Origin: Caldanaerobius fijiensis DSM 17918
GTDB taxonomy: Bacteria > Bacillota > Thermoanaerobacteria > Thermoanaerobacterales > Caldanaerobiaceae
NCBI RefSeq assembly: GCF_900129075.1
Contig: NZ_FQVH01000010.1
Coordinates: 1-64,000, forward strand
Length of the DNA: 64,000 nucleotides
Reading direction: 5' to 3'
The notes under the pieces were generated by a model. The model did not search any database. It worked only from the letters and a program-made list of their open reading frames with translations, and was not told the origin of the DNA. The translations under genes were made by a program, and so were the position numbers. Within the stretch, counting starts at the first letter, position 1, and every line of letters begins with the position of its first letter. Below, piece after piece: positions 8,773 through 19,054 of the stretch.

Positions 8773-9850
8773 TAAGGATACCTTTAACAGGATAAGGGAC
8801 AATGAGCCAGCCATTAGGGCCTTTGTTGAAGAAAAGTTGGGCTACAGGCTTATTGTCAACCCATATCTGATTAAACTAGAAAAAATACCAGCTGAACCTG
8901 AAGAATGGATGGGTATACAGACTTTTCAGTCACCTATGGATTATGCTTTTTTCTGCCTTTTGTTAGCTTTTTTAGAAGACAAGGGACCAGAGGATCAGTT
9001 TGTTCTATCTAATGTCACTGAGTATATAGAAACCCAATATCAGGGACCGGAAAAAGTTGATTGGACATTGTTTCAGCAGAGAAAATCTCTGGTAAGGGTT
9101 TTAAACTTTGCTGTAGAGATGGGCATGATCGTAGTAGATGATGGCAGCCATGAGAGGTTTTCTGATAATAGGGAAACAGAGGTTTTGTACGAAAACACCG
9201 GATTGTCCAGGTATTTTATGCGGTCCTTGAACAAGGATATAAATGAAGACATATCTATTCAAGAACTTTTGGATGAAGAAAGAGAAAATGCAAGAAGGCA
9301 TAAGGCTTATCGTAAGCTCATCCTATCACCGGCGGTATACAGCAACGGTCCTGATGACGATGTCTTTAATTATATCAAAAACTACAGAAATACAATAGAA
9401 AAAGACGTTGAAGAAAACCTGGATGCTCGCCTTCACATTCACAAGACTTCTGCATTTCTCATATTTAATGACAATAAATACATGAAGGCTTATTTACCCG
9501 ATAAAAATAGCAATATTTCCGACATTGTATTGCAGATATGTTCTATCATAAGAGAAAAAGTCGAGGCAGGACAGCTCAATGTAAATAGCGATGACAGTAT
9601 AACTTTGACAGAAACCGAATTTTATGGCATCATCGAAGCTGTAAAAGAAAAATTCAGCCAAGGGTGGTATAAATCTTATAGGGAAAAAAGCATTAATCAA
9701 CTTTCAAATGAAATAATAGAAGAAATGCAATTGTGGAAGATGATTATGTGGGACGAAAAACTGCATTCTTTTACTATTTTACCTATAGCAGCTAAACTTA
9801 TAGGTGAGTATCCCGAGGATTTTGATAAAGGAGAAGATTATGATGAGTGA
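8723..9850 (+). CDS. jetB: Wadjet system protein JetB (DUF4194-like)
   Basis: About 375 residues and acidic, with helical regions likely to form winged-helix folds. JetB is the small KITE-type subunit (MukE-like) that binds the kleisin JetA in the Wadjet complex. The start is uncertain. TTG 8723 is chosen because AGGGTG lies 6 bases upstream. TTG 8702, GTG 8714 and GTG 8732 are alternatives in the same frame. The gene begins inside the end of jetA and its stop lies inside the start of jetC, so the three genes are probably translationally coupled. Confidence 0.8.
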   Translation: MEEVKILLENFWITRDDKDTFNRIRDNEPAIRAFVEEKLGYRLIVNPYLIKLEKIPAEPEEWMGIQTFQSPMDYAFFCLLLAFLEDKGPEDQFVLSNVTEYIETQYQGPEKVDWTLFQQRKSLVRVLNFAVEMGMIVVDDGSHERFSDNRETEVLYENTGLSRYFMRSLNKDINEDISIQELLDEERENARRHKAYRKLILSPAVYSNGPDDDVFNYIKNYRNTIEKDVEENLDARLHIHKTSAFLIFNDNKYMKAYLPDKNSNISDIVLQICSIIREKVEAGQLNVNSDDSITLTETEFYGIIEAVKEKFSQGWYKSYREKSINQLSNEIIEEMQLWKMIMWDEKLHSFTILPIAAKLIGEYPEDFDKGEDYDE

Positions 9851-12800
9851 TAGATGGGTTATAAATAGAATAGGCCTTATTAATTTCTGGTACTACGACG
9901 ATGAAGTTTTTGAGTTCGCAGGAGGACGGCTGCTGCTGCGAGGTGCCAATGGTTCGGGAAAATCTGTCACCATGCAGAGCTTTATTCCTCTCGTTCTGGA
10001 CGGCAATAAAAGCCCTGAAAGGCTTGATCCATTTGGTTCCAGAGCTAGGAGATTAGAAGATTACCTGCTGGGTGAAGAAGAAGTAAACGGGATTGATGAG
10101 AGGACAGGCTATCTGTACATGGAGTTTAAAAAGGAATCTACAGATAATTATATAACAATAGGAATTGGGCTTAAGGCTCATAGGCACCAGAACATGGATT
10201 TTTGGGGTTTTATAGTTCTCGACGGTAGAAGGGTTAGCAAAGATCTTTTTTTGTACAAGTTAGAAATCGGAGAAGGAGGAAACAGGGTAAAGGTTCCATT
10301 GACTAAAAAGGAACTAAAAAGCGTTATAGGCGATGGCGGCAAAGTGGTGGAAAGCCAAAAGGAATATATGGAGATAGTTAATAAGTATATCTTTGGCTTT
10401 GAAAGCTTAGATGATTATGACGAACTTATAAAGCTTTTGATACAGATAAGAAGTCCAAAACTTTCTAAAGATTTTAAACCCACTGTGATATATGAAATAT
10501 TAAAAGCATCACTGCCCTCTTTATCTGACGATGACCTCAGGCCTTTATCCGAAACCATTGAGAATATGGATCAGATACAGATGCGCCTTGAAGAACTTCG
10601 AAAAGATATGGCAGCGATTAAAAAATTAAAGAATGAATATGACAATTACAATAAGTTTATACTCTACGATAAGGCAAAAGGATTACTGGAATCTTATAGC
10701 GAGCTGTCATCCATCCAGAAGAATTATGATAAGTTAGCAAAGGATATGGATGAATATAAGGTACGAATAGATCATATAGGAACAGAGATATCATCTTTGG
10801 AAGGAGAAAGAGAAGCTCTTCAAAGTAAGGAAGAGCAGTTGAGAAATAATGATGTGTTTAAGACCCAGAAGGAATTGGTAGAAGAACAGAATAGATATAG
10901 TCAATACCAAAAAGAAAAGTCTTCGAAAGAAGAAAGCCTTAGACAAAAACAGGAAAAGTATATGGATATAAGAAAAAAGATAGAAAAGACCAGGTATGAC
11001 ATGTATACAATAGAAAAAGAAATCAACGATATTTTAGAAGAGATGTCCTACATCTCAATGGATATAGATTTTATAGAGCACCAATTTTCTCAGGATGAAC
11101 TCAAAAAAAATTATGGAAAGGAATACGACTTCGGTTTCTGGAGATCCCAATCTAAAAAGCATAAGGAGAAAATAAAGAGGGCTCTGGAGGCTTTAAAAGA
11201 AGAACTAGACGCCAATAAGAGATACGACGAAGCTCTGAGGGAGGAGGAGCGTCTAAGACGACAAAAAGAAGATAGAGAAAAAGATTTAGACAAGTATGAG
11301 AGGCTTTTTGACGAAGAAAAAACTAAATACGTAGAAAAAGTATATAAATGGTCAGAGAATAATACAGAGCTTAAACTTTCTCATGAACAGCTGGAACACA
11401 TAGGACGCCAGGTTCTGGTATACGGGGAAAGGACAGGATTTAACGACATCATAGCATGTGTTCGAAAGCCTTATGATGAATATAGGAGCGATCTGCAACG
11501 AGAAGTGTTGGTGCTGGAAAATTCGCGCAATTTAAAACAAGAAGAATTAAATGCATTAAAGCAAGAATTAGATGAGTGGAATAATAAAAAAGATCCCGAA
11601 CCTGAGAGGGATCCTTATATTGAGAATAACAGAAAAAGGTTAGAGGAAGCAAAAATCCCATTTGTGCCATTATACAGGTGTATCGAGTTTAAAGAGGATA
11701 TCGATGAGGAAACCAGGGGTAATATTGAATCGGCTATGGAAGATATGGGCCTTTTAGATGCCCTCGTAGTGCCTGCTCAATATATAGATAAAGCTTTGGA
11801 AATGGATCAAGATATGGCAGACAGGTATATTATTCCAGGAACTTTTAACATGCAGCTCAATGTATTTCAATACTTTGATGTTGTAGACCCCGGCCAAGGG
11901 ATTTCAGTAGAGGATGTATCTGATGCTCTAAGCAATATACTGATATATCCATCGGAAAATTCTACTTATATCGATCAAGATGGTACCTATGGCATAGGAG
12001 TTATCAGGGGTAAATCTAGGGGTAATGTTAAGTCGAGATATATAGGTTATGAATCAAGGAAGCGCTATAGAGAAGAGATGATAAAAAACCTAAAACAAAA
12101 AATACAGCTTGTAAACGAAGAGATTGTATCATATGATGAATCTATAAATATTTTGAAATCGAGACTGGAGCTTTTAGATGAGGAGTTTTCTCGCTTTCCA
12201 TCTAAAGATGACCTGGATGTGGCTTATGACTATCTTAAAACTGCTATAGCCGAATTGAAATTTGCAGAGCAGAAGTTAAATCAGCAATCATTAGATGTGA
12301 AAAAATGCTTTGAAATTCTGCAGCAAAAAAAAGCTGCGTCAAGAGAAGCTACTAAGAGTATAAAATTGCATGCTGATGTGGAAAGTTTTCAGACAGCTTA
12401 TAATGAGATGGAAGAATACGAAATAAAATTAAAAGAATTAGAGATAAATTACAATAGGTATGTGTCCTGTGTTACAAATCGAGAAATACTGGATCAACAA
12501 AAAGAAGATCTGGAATACGACATCGACTCTCTAAATTACGAAATCGGCATGTTGTCTGACAAAATTCAGAACTCCCAAAAGAAAATTGAGGCTTTAGAAG
12601 AGAGCATAGAAAGACTGGGATTAAAAGAAATTCAGCAGGAACTGGATTTTTGTCTTAAAAGATTAGCAAAAATACCTGAGGAAATAAAAAATCTTTCAAT
12701 GGAAAAGGCTAAATTAGAAGAGAGGTTGGCATACAGTCAGAAAGAACTTCAGCATCTATACGATGATATTATCGTAAAACAAAAGATATACAATATAATG

Positions 12801-14075
12801 GAAAAAGGCTTTAAAAAGGAATTGAATTTGGGATTTATAGATCCAAATAAACTGGAAATTAAAGAAATTATACCTAAAGAATATTCAGATGCTGATGTCA
12901 GGAGAATTCCTTATGAGGATAGAGATATAGAAAACATCCTGAAATTTTGCAGAAAAGTTGTGTCTAATTATAAGCCTATTTTTGATAGATCAGGTAGTGA
13001 CAAAGAAAAAATGACATCGAGATTACAAAATGCTTTTTATGAAAGCCTTAGTGAGTTAGCAGATTATGGCTTAGCTATGGGATATATTTTTGATGATATG
13101 CCAGAAGATGATGAACAAAGGAATGATGCAATATATGATGAAATAAAGTATAAGCTTAGAAGATATCAGATAGTAGCCAATTTGAGCGGAAAAATGGTAT
13201 CTCTCTACGTTTTATACCAGAGCATACAAGACGATATTAACATCAATGAGAACCTCTTGAGAGAAACTGATAGACACTTATTTGAAGAAATTATCATGCA
13301 TAACGTGGGTAGAAAGATCAGAGGCAAGATTTTTAAGGCTGAAGAATGGGTTAAAAAGATGAATAGGCTTATGTCTGAACGGGATACTTCCAGTGGCCTT
13401 AAATTTTCATTGGAGTGGAAGCCTGTGGCAGCAGATAACGAACAGGAGATGGATACAAAAGAATTGGTAGATATATTGAAGTCTGATGTGGACATGCTCA
13501 AGCCTGAGGTATTCAATAAGGTAGTGAATCACTTTAGGTCTAAAGTGAATACGGCCAGAAAAATACAAGAGGGTGGTGCAGAAACCTTTCATAAGGTGAT
13601 AAAAGAGGTGTTAGACTATAGGGACTGGTTTGAATTTGTGCTTTATTATAAAAAAGAAGGAGAAAATCGCAAGGTACTTACAAATAATGCCTTTGATAGG
13701 TTAAGCGGTGGTGAGAAAGCTATGGCTATGTACATCCCACTGTTTTCTGCAGTGTATTCCAGGTATGAATCCGCTTCCAAAGAAGCACCAAGGATTGTGT
13801 CTCTGGATGAGGCTTTTGCAGGAGTTGATGATAACAACATAAGAGATATGTTTAAACTCATGGAAGACCTTGGATTCAACTTTATAATAAACTCTCAGGT
13901 ACTGTGGGGTGATTATGATACCGTCCCCGAGTTATCCATATGTGAGCTGATAAGACCTAAAAATGCCGATTATGTTACTGTTATCAGGTATATATGGGAT
14001 GGCAGTGTAAAGCGTCTGGTTACGAATGTAGAAGGAAAAAAGGTATTAGGGCATGCCGGTGTTTTGAATGAATAG
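9840..14075 (+). CDS. jetC: Wadjet system SMC-like ATPase JetC
   Basis: A protein of about 1411 residues with SMC/MukB organisation. The N-terminal head has Walker A GANGSGKS at residues 35-42. Two long charged coiled coils flank a central hinge (roughly residues 580-740, with few heptads). The C-terminal head has signature LSGGEK near residue 1287 and a Walker B segment ending in LDEAFAGVD near 1321. JetC dimers load on DNA and extrude loops; in Wadjet this lets JetD cut small circular plasmids. ATG 9840 is chosen because AAGGAG sits 6 bases upstream; ATG 9843 is equally usable. The start overlaps the end of jetB by 11 bases. All ATPase motifs are intact, so the motor looks functional. Confidence 0.93.
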   Translation: MMSDRWVINRIGLINFWYYDDEVFEFAGGRLLLRGANGSGKSVTMQSFIPLVLDGNKSPERLDPFGSRARRLEDYLLGEEEVNGIDERTGYLYMEFKKESTDNYITIGIGLKAHRHQNMDFWGFIVLDGRRVSKDLFLYKLEIGEGGNRVKVPLTKKELKSVIGDGGKVVESQKEYMEIVNKYIFGFESLDDYDELIKLLIQIRSPKLSKDFKPTVIYEILKASLPSLSDDDLRPLSETIENMDQIQMRLEELRKDMAAIKKLKNEYDNYNKFILYDKAKGLLESYSELSSIQKNYDKLAKDMDEYKVRIDHIGTEISSLEGEREALQSKEEQLRNNDVFKTQKELVEEQNRYSQYQKEKSSKEESLRQKQEKYMDIRKKIEKTRYDMYTIEKEINDILEEMSYISMDIDFIEHQFSQDELKKNYGKEYDFGFWRSQSKKHKEKIKRALEALKEELDANKRYDEALREEERLRRQKEDREKDLDKYERLFDEEKTKYVEKVYKWSENNTELKLSHEQLEHIGRQVLVYGERTGFNDIIACVRKPYDEYRSDLQREVLVLENSRNLKQEELNALKQELDEWNNKKDPEPERDPYIENNRKRLEEAKIPFVPLYRCIEFKEDIDEETRGNIESAMEDMGLLDALVVPAQYIDKALEMDQDMADRYIIPGTFNMQLNVFQYFDVVDPGQGISVEDVSDALSNILIYPSENSTYIDQDGTYGIGVIRGKSRGNVKSRYIGYESRKRYREEMIKNLKQKIQLVNEEIVSYDESINILKSRLELLDEEFSRFPSKDDLDVAYDYLKTAIAELKFAEQKLNQQSLDVKKCFEILQQKKAASREATKSIKLHADVESFQTAYNEMEEYEIKLKELEINYNRYVSCVTNREILDQQKEDLEYDIDSLNYEIGMLSDKIQNSQKKIEALEESIERLGLKEIQQELDFCLKRLAKIPEEIKNLSMEKAKLEERLAYSQKELQHLYDDIIVKQKIYNIMEKGFKKELNLGFIDPNKLEIKEIIPKEYSDADVRRIPYEDRDIENILKFCRKVVSNYKPIFDRSGSDKEKMTSRLQNAFYESLSELADYGLAMGYIFDDMPEDDEQRNDAIYDEIKYKLRRYQIVANLSGKMVSLYVLYQSIQDDININENLLRETDRHLFEEIIMHNVGRKIRGKIFKAEEWVKKMNRLMSERDTSSGLKFSLEWKPVAADNEQEMDTKELVDILKSDVDMLKPEVFNKVVNHFRSKVNTARKIQEGGAETFHKVIKEVLDYRDWFEFVLYYKKEGENRKVLTNNAFDRLSGGEKAMAMYIPLFSAVYSRYESASKEAPRIVSLDEAFAGVDDNNIRDMFKLMEDLGFNFIINSQVLWGDYDTVPELSICELIRPKNADYVTVIRYIWDGSVKRLVTNVEGKKVLGHAGVLNE

Positions 14076-15357
14076 AGAAGATATAGCATTTTTCAAATCC
14101 CGTCAGGGGTACAGAAGAATTTTTGAAGGAATAAGAGAAAAATACAGAAGCCTTGGCAGGATAGGAGGTGTCATAAAACTCACAGACCTCACCGATGAGG
14201 AAAAAGAAATTCTTTCAAATCATTTTAAAAGGGATTACAGTAAAAATAAATCGGCAAACATTGATGTCAGTGCTTTTGAGAAATCCTTAAAACAAACTCG
14301 ATTTGAAAACTACTCCCTTATAGAAATTTTAGAGGAGTATTTTGGAGAGAAACTAACCACCAAAAAAGAGGATATAGATGCGTACAATAAGGAAAAACAG
14401 GATTTTTTTGAACAACTGCAGCTAGCAGGTACTGGACGTAGATGCGCCCAGTGGTTAGATTCCATAAAGCAGGAGAAAGCAGTAGGCATGAAAGCCATAA
14501 ATCAAAGATATGACAGAGACAAGAATGCTCTGAAAAAAGATATTCTTTTAGTATGCGATGCTATTGATAATCTGCCTGTTTACAAAGGTGAAAAAGTGAG
14601 GTTGCCTGTTTTTGCTTCCCGTATAACTCTTAATCCCCACGGTTTTGATCTTAATACCGATTGCGGCAATTTGTTAAAATGGGCCTTATGTACGATAATG
14701 GGGTTGGATGATGTTAGAAGTTCTGAAGAGGTCGCAGAATTGTATTATCGTGCAGGTATATTGCTCGACGAGATATCCAATTATGTAACGCTGTCAGGTC
14801 TTATAGCTTACAGGGGAAGTAAAACAGATGAAGTTTTCGAGGCAGCTTATTACAGCAACGAGGTATTACAGGTACCTCTTTTACATTTGAGTAAAATTGA
14901 TAGCGTAAAAAGTCCGTTAGGAAAAGTCTACGTCGTTGAAAACCCTGGTGTATTTACTACTCTTTTAGATACTTCGGCGTTTCTTCCCCTTGTTTGTACT
15001 TATGGGCAACCAAAATTATCTTCTTTAGTACTTCTAGATTTGCTATATAGGGAAGGCACTGAAATATACTATTCCGGGGATTTTGACCCAGAGGGACTAT
15101 CTATAGCTGACAGGCTTTATAAGAGGTATAAAGAGTGCTTTCACTTTTGGAGGTATACAGTAGATGACTACAAAAAAGCTCAATCTAATGAAATCTTAAG
15201 CGATAGAAGGCTAAATATACTAAAAAGCATTGAAGCATTTTCACTGCGCGAGATAGTAGAAGAAATGAGCAGGGTTAAGAAAGCCGGATATCAAGAGCTC
15301 ATAATAGACGAGCTTATATCTGACCTATCTTCAATCAGTTGCTTTAAAAAAGTATAA
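14068..15357 (+). CDS. jetD: Wadjet nuclease subunit JetD (Toprim)
   Basis: The 429-residue protein has a C-terminal Toprim fold: glutamate 291 in YVVENPGVF and the acidic motif GDFDPEG at residues 337-343. These are the metal ligands of topoisomerase/primase-type nucleases. The N-terminal part is helical and DNA-binding-like, related to the DUF3322/DUF2220 arrangement of JetD. In Wadjet, JetD binds at the JetC motor and cleaves DNA when loop extrusion stalls on a small circle. The ATG at 14068 overlaps the jetC stop by 8 bases, so translation is coupled. All visible catalytic residues are present. No terminator follows directly; a transporter gene starts 50 bases downstream. Confidence 0.9.
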   Translation: MNREDIAFFKSRQGYRRIFEGIREKYRSLGRIGGVIKLTDLTDEEKEILSNHFKRDYSKNKSANIDVSAFEKSLKQTRFENYSLIEILEEYFGEKLTTKKEDIDAYNKEKQDFFEQLQLAGTGRRCAQWLDSIKQEKAVGMKAINQRYDRDKNALKKDILLVCDAIDNLPVYKGEKVRLPVFASRITLNPHGFDLNTDCGNLLKWALCTIMGLDDVRSSEEVAELYYRAGILLDEISNYVTLSGLIAYRGSKTDEVFEAAYYSNEVLQVPLLHLSKIDSVKSPLGKVYVVENPGVFTTLLDTSAFLPLVCTYGQPKLSSLVLLDLLYREGTEIYYSGDFDPEGLSIADRLYKRYKECFHFWRYTVDDYKKAQSNEILSDRRLNILKSIEAFSLREIVEEMSRVKKAGYQELIIDELISDLSSISCFKKV

Positions 15358-15364
15358 TATTTTT

Positions 15365-15405
15365 TATCCCGTCTAAAATATACTTGTATTGAGAAAGGCG
15401 GGATA
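15365..15405 (+). promoter_or_regulatory. Inverted repeat covering the ykvI-like ribosome-binding site
   Basis: TATCCCGTC (15365-15373) can pair with GGCGGGATA (15397-15405), one G-T pair included. The right arm contains the AAGGCGGGA ribosome-binding site, and the TTG start follows at 15408. Pairing would hide the ribosome-binding site. No T-run follows, so it does not look like a terminator. Confidence 0.45.
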
Positions 15406-15407
15406 TA

Positions 15408-16460
15408 TTGAGTAAAAGAGAACTTTCAGTATTTACTATATCTGCAACTTACATCGGAACGGTGGTAGGTGCAGGATTTGCGTCCGGACAAGAGGTGCTA
15501 CAATTTTTTGGCTATCACGGCATGAAGGGATTTATAGGTTTAATTATAGCAACAATCATGTTTGTAGTTTACGGCTATATCATACTAATCCTTGGGCATA
15601 ATTTAAATGCTTCCTCATATCATAAAGTAATTATGGAAACAAGTGGACTAATGTTAGGTAAAATTGTTGATTATATTGTCATGTTTTTTTTATTCGGAGC
15701 ACTAACAGCCATGCTAGCAGGATCAGGTGCTATATTTAAAGAACAATTTGGATTATCTACTAATGTTGGTTCTGTTGTTATGGTGATTTTATCAATTGCT
15801 ACAGTTCTCACAGGGATTGCTGGGGTTATTTCAGCAATATCATATGTTGTACCATTATTGTTAGTAGGTGTATTTACAGTCGGTATCTTAGCGATTTTTC
15901 ACGCACCTGAAATAGCAGCAATATCAGAGATATATATGCCCGTAAAAGCCGCTGTACGTAATTTTATATTATCAGGTGTTATATATGCATCTTATAACTT
16001 GGTTATGTCCGTTCCTGTACTGGCACCGTTGGGAGGCCAGGTTCATACCAAAAGTAGATTGAAATATGGGGCATTGCTTGGAGGGATAGGGCTTGGTATA
16101 GGTGCTTCTATCATTTTCTTAGCTATACTCCTGAACATGCCGGCTGCCTCTTATTTTCAAATACCAATGATATATATTGCAGGAAAATTTTCTTATTTAC
16201 TAAAATTTTTATACAGCTTTATACTCATTGCAGAAATATATACAACAGCTGTAGGCAACCTATATGGTTTTGTAGCGCGGTTAACCGAAACAGGTACATA
16301 TAAATATAAAATTGTTACAATACTTACGGGAGCCATAGCACTTATTGCTAGCAAATTTGGTTTTTCTAAGTTGATACACTATCTATACCCTATAACCGGT
16401 GGAGCTGGTATAATAATGTTAATAGGATTGACTTATGGCATTATGCGAAAAAAATATTGA
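15408..16460 (+). CDS. YkvI-like membrane transporter
   Basis: The 350-residue protein is almost entirely hydrophobic with about ten membrane helices. Its first helix carries YIGTVVGAGFASGQE, the conserved opening of the YkvI family within the APC/LeuT-fold transporters. YkvI proteins are related to branched-chain amino acid and other cation-coupled symporters, but their substrates are largely unassigned. It starts at TTG 15408 after AAGGCGGGA. It lies just downstream of the Wadjet operon on the same strand and may be read through from it, although nothing suggests a shared job. Substrate unknown. Confidence 0.75.
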   Translation: MSKRELSVFTISATYIGTVVGAGFASGQEVLQFFGYHGMKGFIGLIIATIMFVVYGYIILILGHNLNASSYHKVIMETSGLMLGKIVDYIVMFFLFGALTAMLAGSGAIFKEQFGLSTNVGSVVMVILSIATVLTGIAGVISAISYVVPLLLVGVFTVGILAIFHAPEIAAISEIYMPVKAAVRNFILSGVIYASYNLVMSVPVLAPLGGQVHTKSRLKYGALLGGIGLGIGASIIFLAILLNMPAASYFQIPMIYIAGKFSYLLKFLYSFILIAEIYTTAVGNLYGFVARLTETGTYKYKIVTILTGAIALIASKFGFSKLIHYLYPITGGAGIIMLIGLTYGIMRKKY

Positions 16461-16500
16461 CCTCAAAAAGAAACAGTAAATATTTCTTTTCGACAAAATA

Positions 16501-16509
16501 TGCTATAAT
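16501..16509 (+). promoter_or_regulatory. Extended -10 promoter element for pgi
   Basis: TGCTATAAT is a perfect extended -10 box 36 bases before the pgi start. No convincing -35 box lies at the usual distance, which is common with extended -10 promoters. Confidence 0.5.
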
Positions 16510-16544
16510 AGTAAAGAAAAAAATTTTAAACGGAGGAAAAAGCT

Positions 16545-17897
16545 ATGAGTGGTTTGAAGTTGGATTATAGTAAATCAAAACCTTATGTGAGCACAAAAGA
16601 AATAGAGTATATGTCTGAAATGGTTAAAACTGCCCATCAAATGGTTCACAATAAATCGGGAGCCGGGTCGGATTTTCTAGGATGGCTAGATCTTCCGGAA
16701 AAATACGATAGGGCAGAATTTGAAAGGATTAAGAAAGCTGCGGAGAAAATTCAATCCGATTCTGAGGTATTTATTGTTATCGGCATCGGTGGTTCATATC
16801 TTGGAGCAAGAGCTGCCATTGAAATGCTATCTCACTCTTTCTATAATCAATTGCCAGCTGATAAGCGCAAAACACCTTTGATATATTTTGCGGGTAATAG
16901 TATCAGCTCTACATATATTGCAGATTTAATCGATGTCATAGAGGATAAAAGTTTCTCCATAAATGTCATATCTAAATCAGGTACCACCACAGAGCCTGCT
17001 ATAGCGTTCAGGGTATTTCGCGATTTATTAGAGAAAAAGTACGGCAAAAAAGGAGCAAAAGAGCGTATTTATGTAACAACAGATAAAGAAAAGGGGCTTT
17101 TAAAGAAACTTGCCGACGAAGAAGGCTATGAGACATTTGTTATCCCAGATGATGTAGGAGGTAGGTATTCGGTCTTAACCCCTGTGGGTCTTTTACCCAT
17201 AGCTGTAGCAGGTATAAACATCACTCAAATGATGGAAGGAGCTTACGACGCTTTATTAAGTTATTCTAATGACGATTTACTTTCTAATGATAGTTACATT
17301 TATGCTGCCATAAGGAATATTCTTTATCGAAAAGGAAAAACCATAGAGATAATGGTTAATTATGAGCCGAGGCTTCACTATTTTTCAGAATGGTGGAAAC
17401 AGTTATTTGGCGAAAGCGAAGGTAAAGATCACAAGTCCATTTACCCTGCCTCTGTGGATTTTACTACAGATCTTCATTCCATGGGCCAATATATTCAGGA
17501 GGGTATGCGACAGATATTCGAGACAGTTATAAATGTAGAAAAGCCACTAAGGGATATAACTATAAAAGAAGATCCTGATAATGTGGATGGTCTTAATTTC
17601 CTGGCAGGTAAAACTATAGATTATGTAAACAAAAGTGCTTTTATGGGAACTCTTATAGCCCACAACGACGGTGGTGTGCCCAACATTGTACTTAATGTCC
17701 CGGAGATTTCGCCTTATTACTTTGGCCAGATGGTTTATTTCTTTGAAAAGGCCTGCGCGATAAGTGGGTATCTCATGGGTGTAAATCCTTTTGATCAGCC
17801 AGGAGTTGAAGCGTATAAAAGGAACATGTTCGCACTATTGGGTAAGCCGGGTTACGAGAACGAGAGAGAAAAATTATTTAATCGAATGAACGGATGA
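16545..17897 (+). CDS. pgi: Glucose-6-phosphate isomerase
   Basis: The 450-residue protein matches the short bacterial PGI type. It contains [11 protein letters not shown] in the first sugar-isomerase domain, the phosphate-binding SKSGTTTEP segment and [11 protein letters not shown] in the second half. It interconverts glucose-6-phosphate and fructose-6-phosphate in the cytosol, a central step of glycolysis. ATG 16545 follows GGAGG. manA begins 12 bases after its stop, so the two form a sugar-phosphate isomerase operon feeding the fructose-6-phosphate node. Confidence 0.97.
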   Translation: MSGLKLDYSKSKPYVSTKEIEYMSEMVKTAHQMVHNKSGAGSDFLGWLDLPEKYDRAEFERIKKAAEKIQSDSEVFIVIGIGGSYLGARAAIEMLSHSFYNQLPADKRKTPLIYFAGNSISSTYIADLIDVIEDKSFSINVISKSGTTTEPAIAFRVFRDLLEKKYGKKGAKERIYVTTDKEKGLLKKLADEEGYETFVIPDDVGGRYSVLTPVGLLPIAVAGINITQMMEGAYDALLSYSNDDLLSNDSYIYAAIRNILYRKGKTIEIMVNYEPRLHYFSEWWKQLFGESEGKDHKSIYPASVDFTTDLHSMGQYIQEGMRQIFETVINVEKPLRDITIKEDPDNVDGLNFLAGKTIDYVNKSAFMGTLIAHNDGGVPNIVLNVPEISPYYFGQMVYFFEKACAISGYLMGVNPFDQPGVEAYKRNMFALLGKPGYENEREKLFNRMNG

Positions 17898-17909
17898 GGA
17901 GGAATATCG

Positions 17910-18962
17910 TTGTTGTACCCATTAAAATTTTTCCCTATTTATATGGAAAGGATCTGGGGAGGGAATGATTTAAAAAGGCTTTTTGGTAGAGATTTTCGAA
18001 GCGATAAAGTCGGAGAGAGCTGGGAAGTAGCCTGTCATCCCCATGGTACCAGTATCGTATCTAATGGAGAACTAAAGGGTAAAAACTTTCAAGAGATTAT
18101 AAATACCTATGGCAGAAAAATACTCGGCAATAAGTTAAGTCAGCAGGATATAGAGAAATTTCCGCTTTTGATAAAGCTGCTGGATGCTAATGATATATTA
18201 TCAGTGCAGGTCCATCCTGATGATGAATACGCGATGAAAAATGAAAATGGCGAGCTGGGTAAATGTGAAATGTGGTATGTGATTTCGGCAAAACCCGGTG
18301 CAAAGATCATATACGGTTTAAAAGACGGAGTGACAAAGGATGAATTTAAGAAGGCATTGAGGGAAGGTTCAGTTGAGAGATGTTTAAATGAAGTTGAAGT
18401 GATGCCAGGTGATGTTTTTGATGTGCCATCAGGAATGATTCATGCGCTGGGTGCTGGTGTGGTGGTTGCTGAAATACAGCAAAATTCTGATACCGTATAC
18501 AGGGTTTATGACTGGAATAGAGTTGGCCTTGATGGGAAACCTAGAGAGCTCCATGTACAAAAAGCGCTGGATGTTATAGACTTTGATGGTAAATATAAAG
18601 CAGAAAAATCTAGAGGATTGAAAGTAAGCAACAAAACATACTTGGTAGCAAATAAACACTTTGCGGTTGAACTTATACCAGTAAATGGTAAGTACGAGGA
18701 TATAGCTGATGGAGGTAAATTTTCGATCTACACCATCATATCAGGTAATGGAAGTATATCCTTTGATGGTAAAGAAGTTGATTTCAAAGCAGGTGATTCT
18801 GTATTTATTCCGGCCTCTCTTGGAAAATATAGTATAAATGGATCAGGTATAAATATGTTAAAATCATACGTACCTGATATTGAACAAGAGGTGATACAGC
18901 CCCTTAAGTCTGTTGGCTATAGTGATAAAGAAATTAGAAGTGTCGTTAAAAAAATATCATAG
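17910..18962 (+). CDS. manA: Mannose-6-phosphate isomerase, class I
   Basis: The 350-residue cupin enzyme has the zinc-site segment VQVHPDDEYA (near residue 100) and PSGMIHALG (near 170), as in class I phosphomannose isomerases. It converts mannose-6-phosphate to fructose-6-phosphate. The C-terminal cupin half ends without extra domains. A TTG start at 17910 is preferred because GAGGAGG is correctly spaced; a second TTG follows directly. It is the second gene of the pgi-manA unit, closed by a strong terminator. Confidence 0.93.
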   Translation: MLYPLKFFPIYMERIWGGNDLKRLFGRDFRSDKVGESWEVACHPHGTSIVSNGELKGKNFQEIINTYGRKILGNKLSQQDIEKFPLLIKLLDANDILSVQVHPDDEYAMKNENGELGKCEMWYVISAKPGAKIIYGLKDGVTKDEFKKALREGSVERCLNEVEVMPGDVFDVPSGMIHALGAGVVVAEIQQNSDTVYRVYDWNRVGLDGKPRELHVQKALDVIDFDGKYKAEKSRGLKVSNKTYLVANKHFAVELIPVNGKYEDIADGGKFSIYTIISGNGSISFDGKEVDFKAGDSVFIPASLGKYSINGSGINMLKSYVPDIEQEVIQPLKSVGYSDKEIRSVVKKIS

Positions 18963-18987
18963 CTTGATTAAAGCCTGTTTTTTATAT

Positions 18988-19033
18988 AAAATGGTAATGT
19001 ATACATTATAAATATACATTACCATTTTTATTT
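18988..19033 (+). terminator. Intrinsic terminator after manA
   Basis: AAATGGTAATGTATA and TATACATTACCATTT form a perfect 15-bp stem at 18988-19027, followed by a T-rich tract. It closes the pgi-manA operon. Confidence 0.85.
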
Positions 19034-19054
19034 TTATGCAAGGGGGAATGAACA

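Noticed and set aside
9840-15357. Reading jetABC as a MukBEF chromosome condensin
   Set aside because: The fourth gene encodes a Toprim protein with E291 and GDFDPEG, and the order matches Wadjet. MukBEF has no such subunit.
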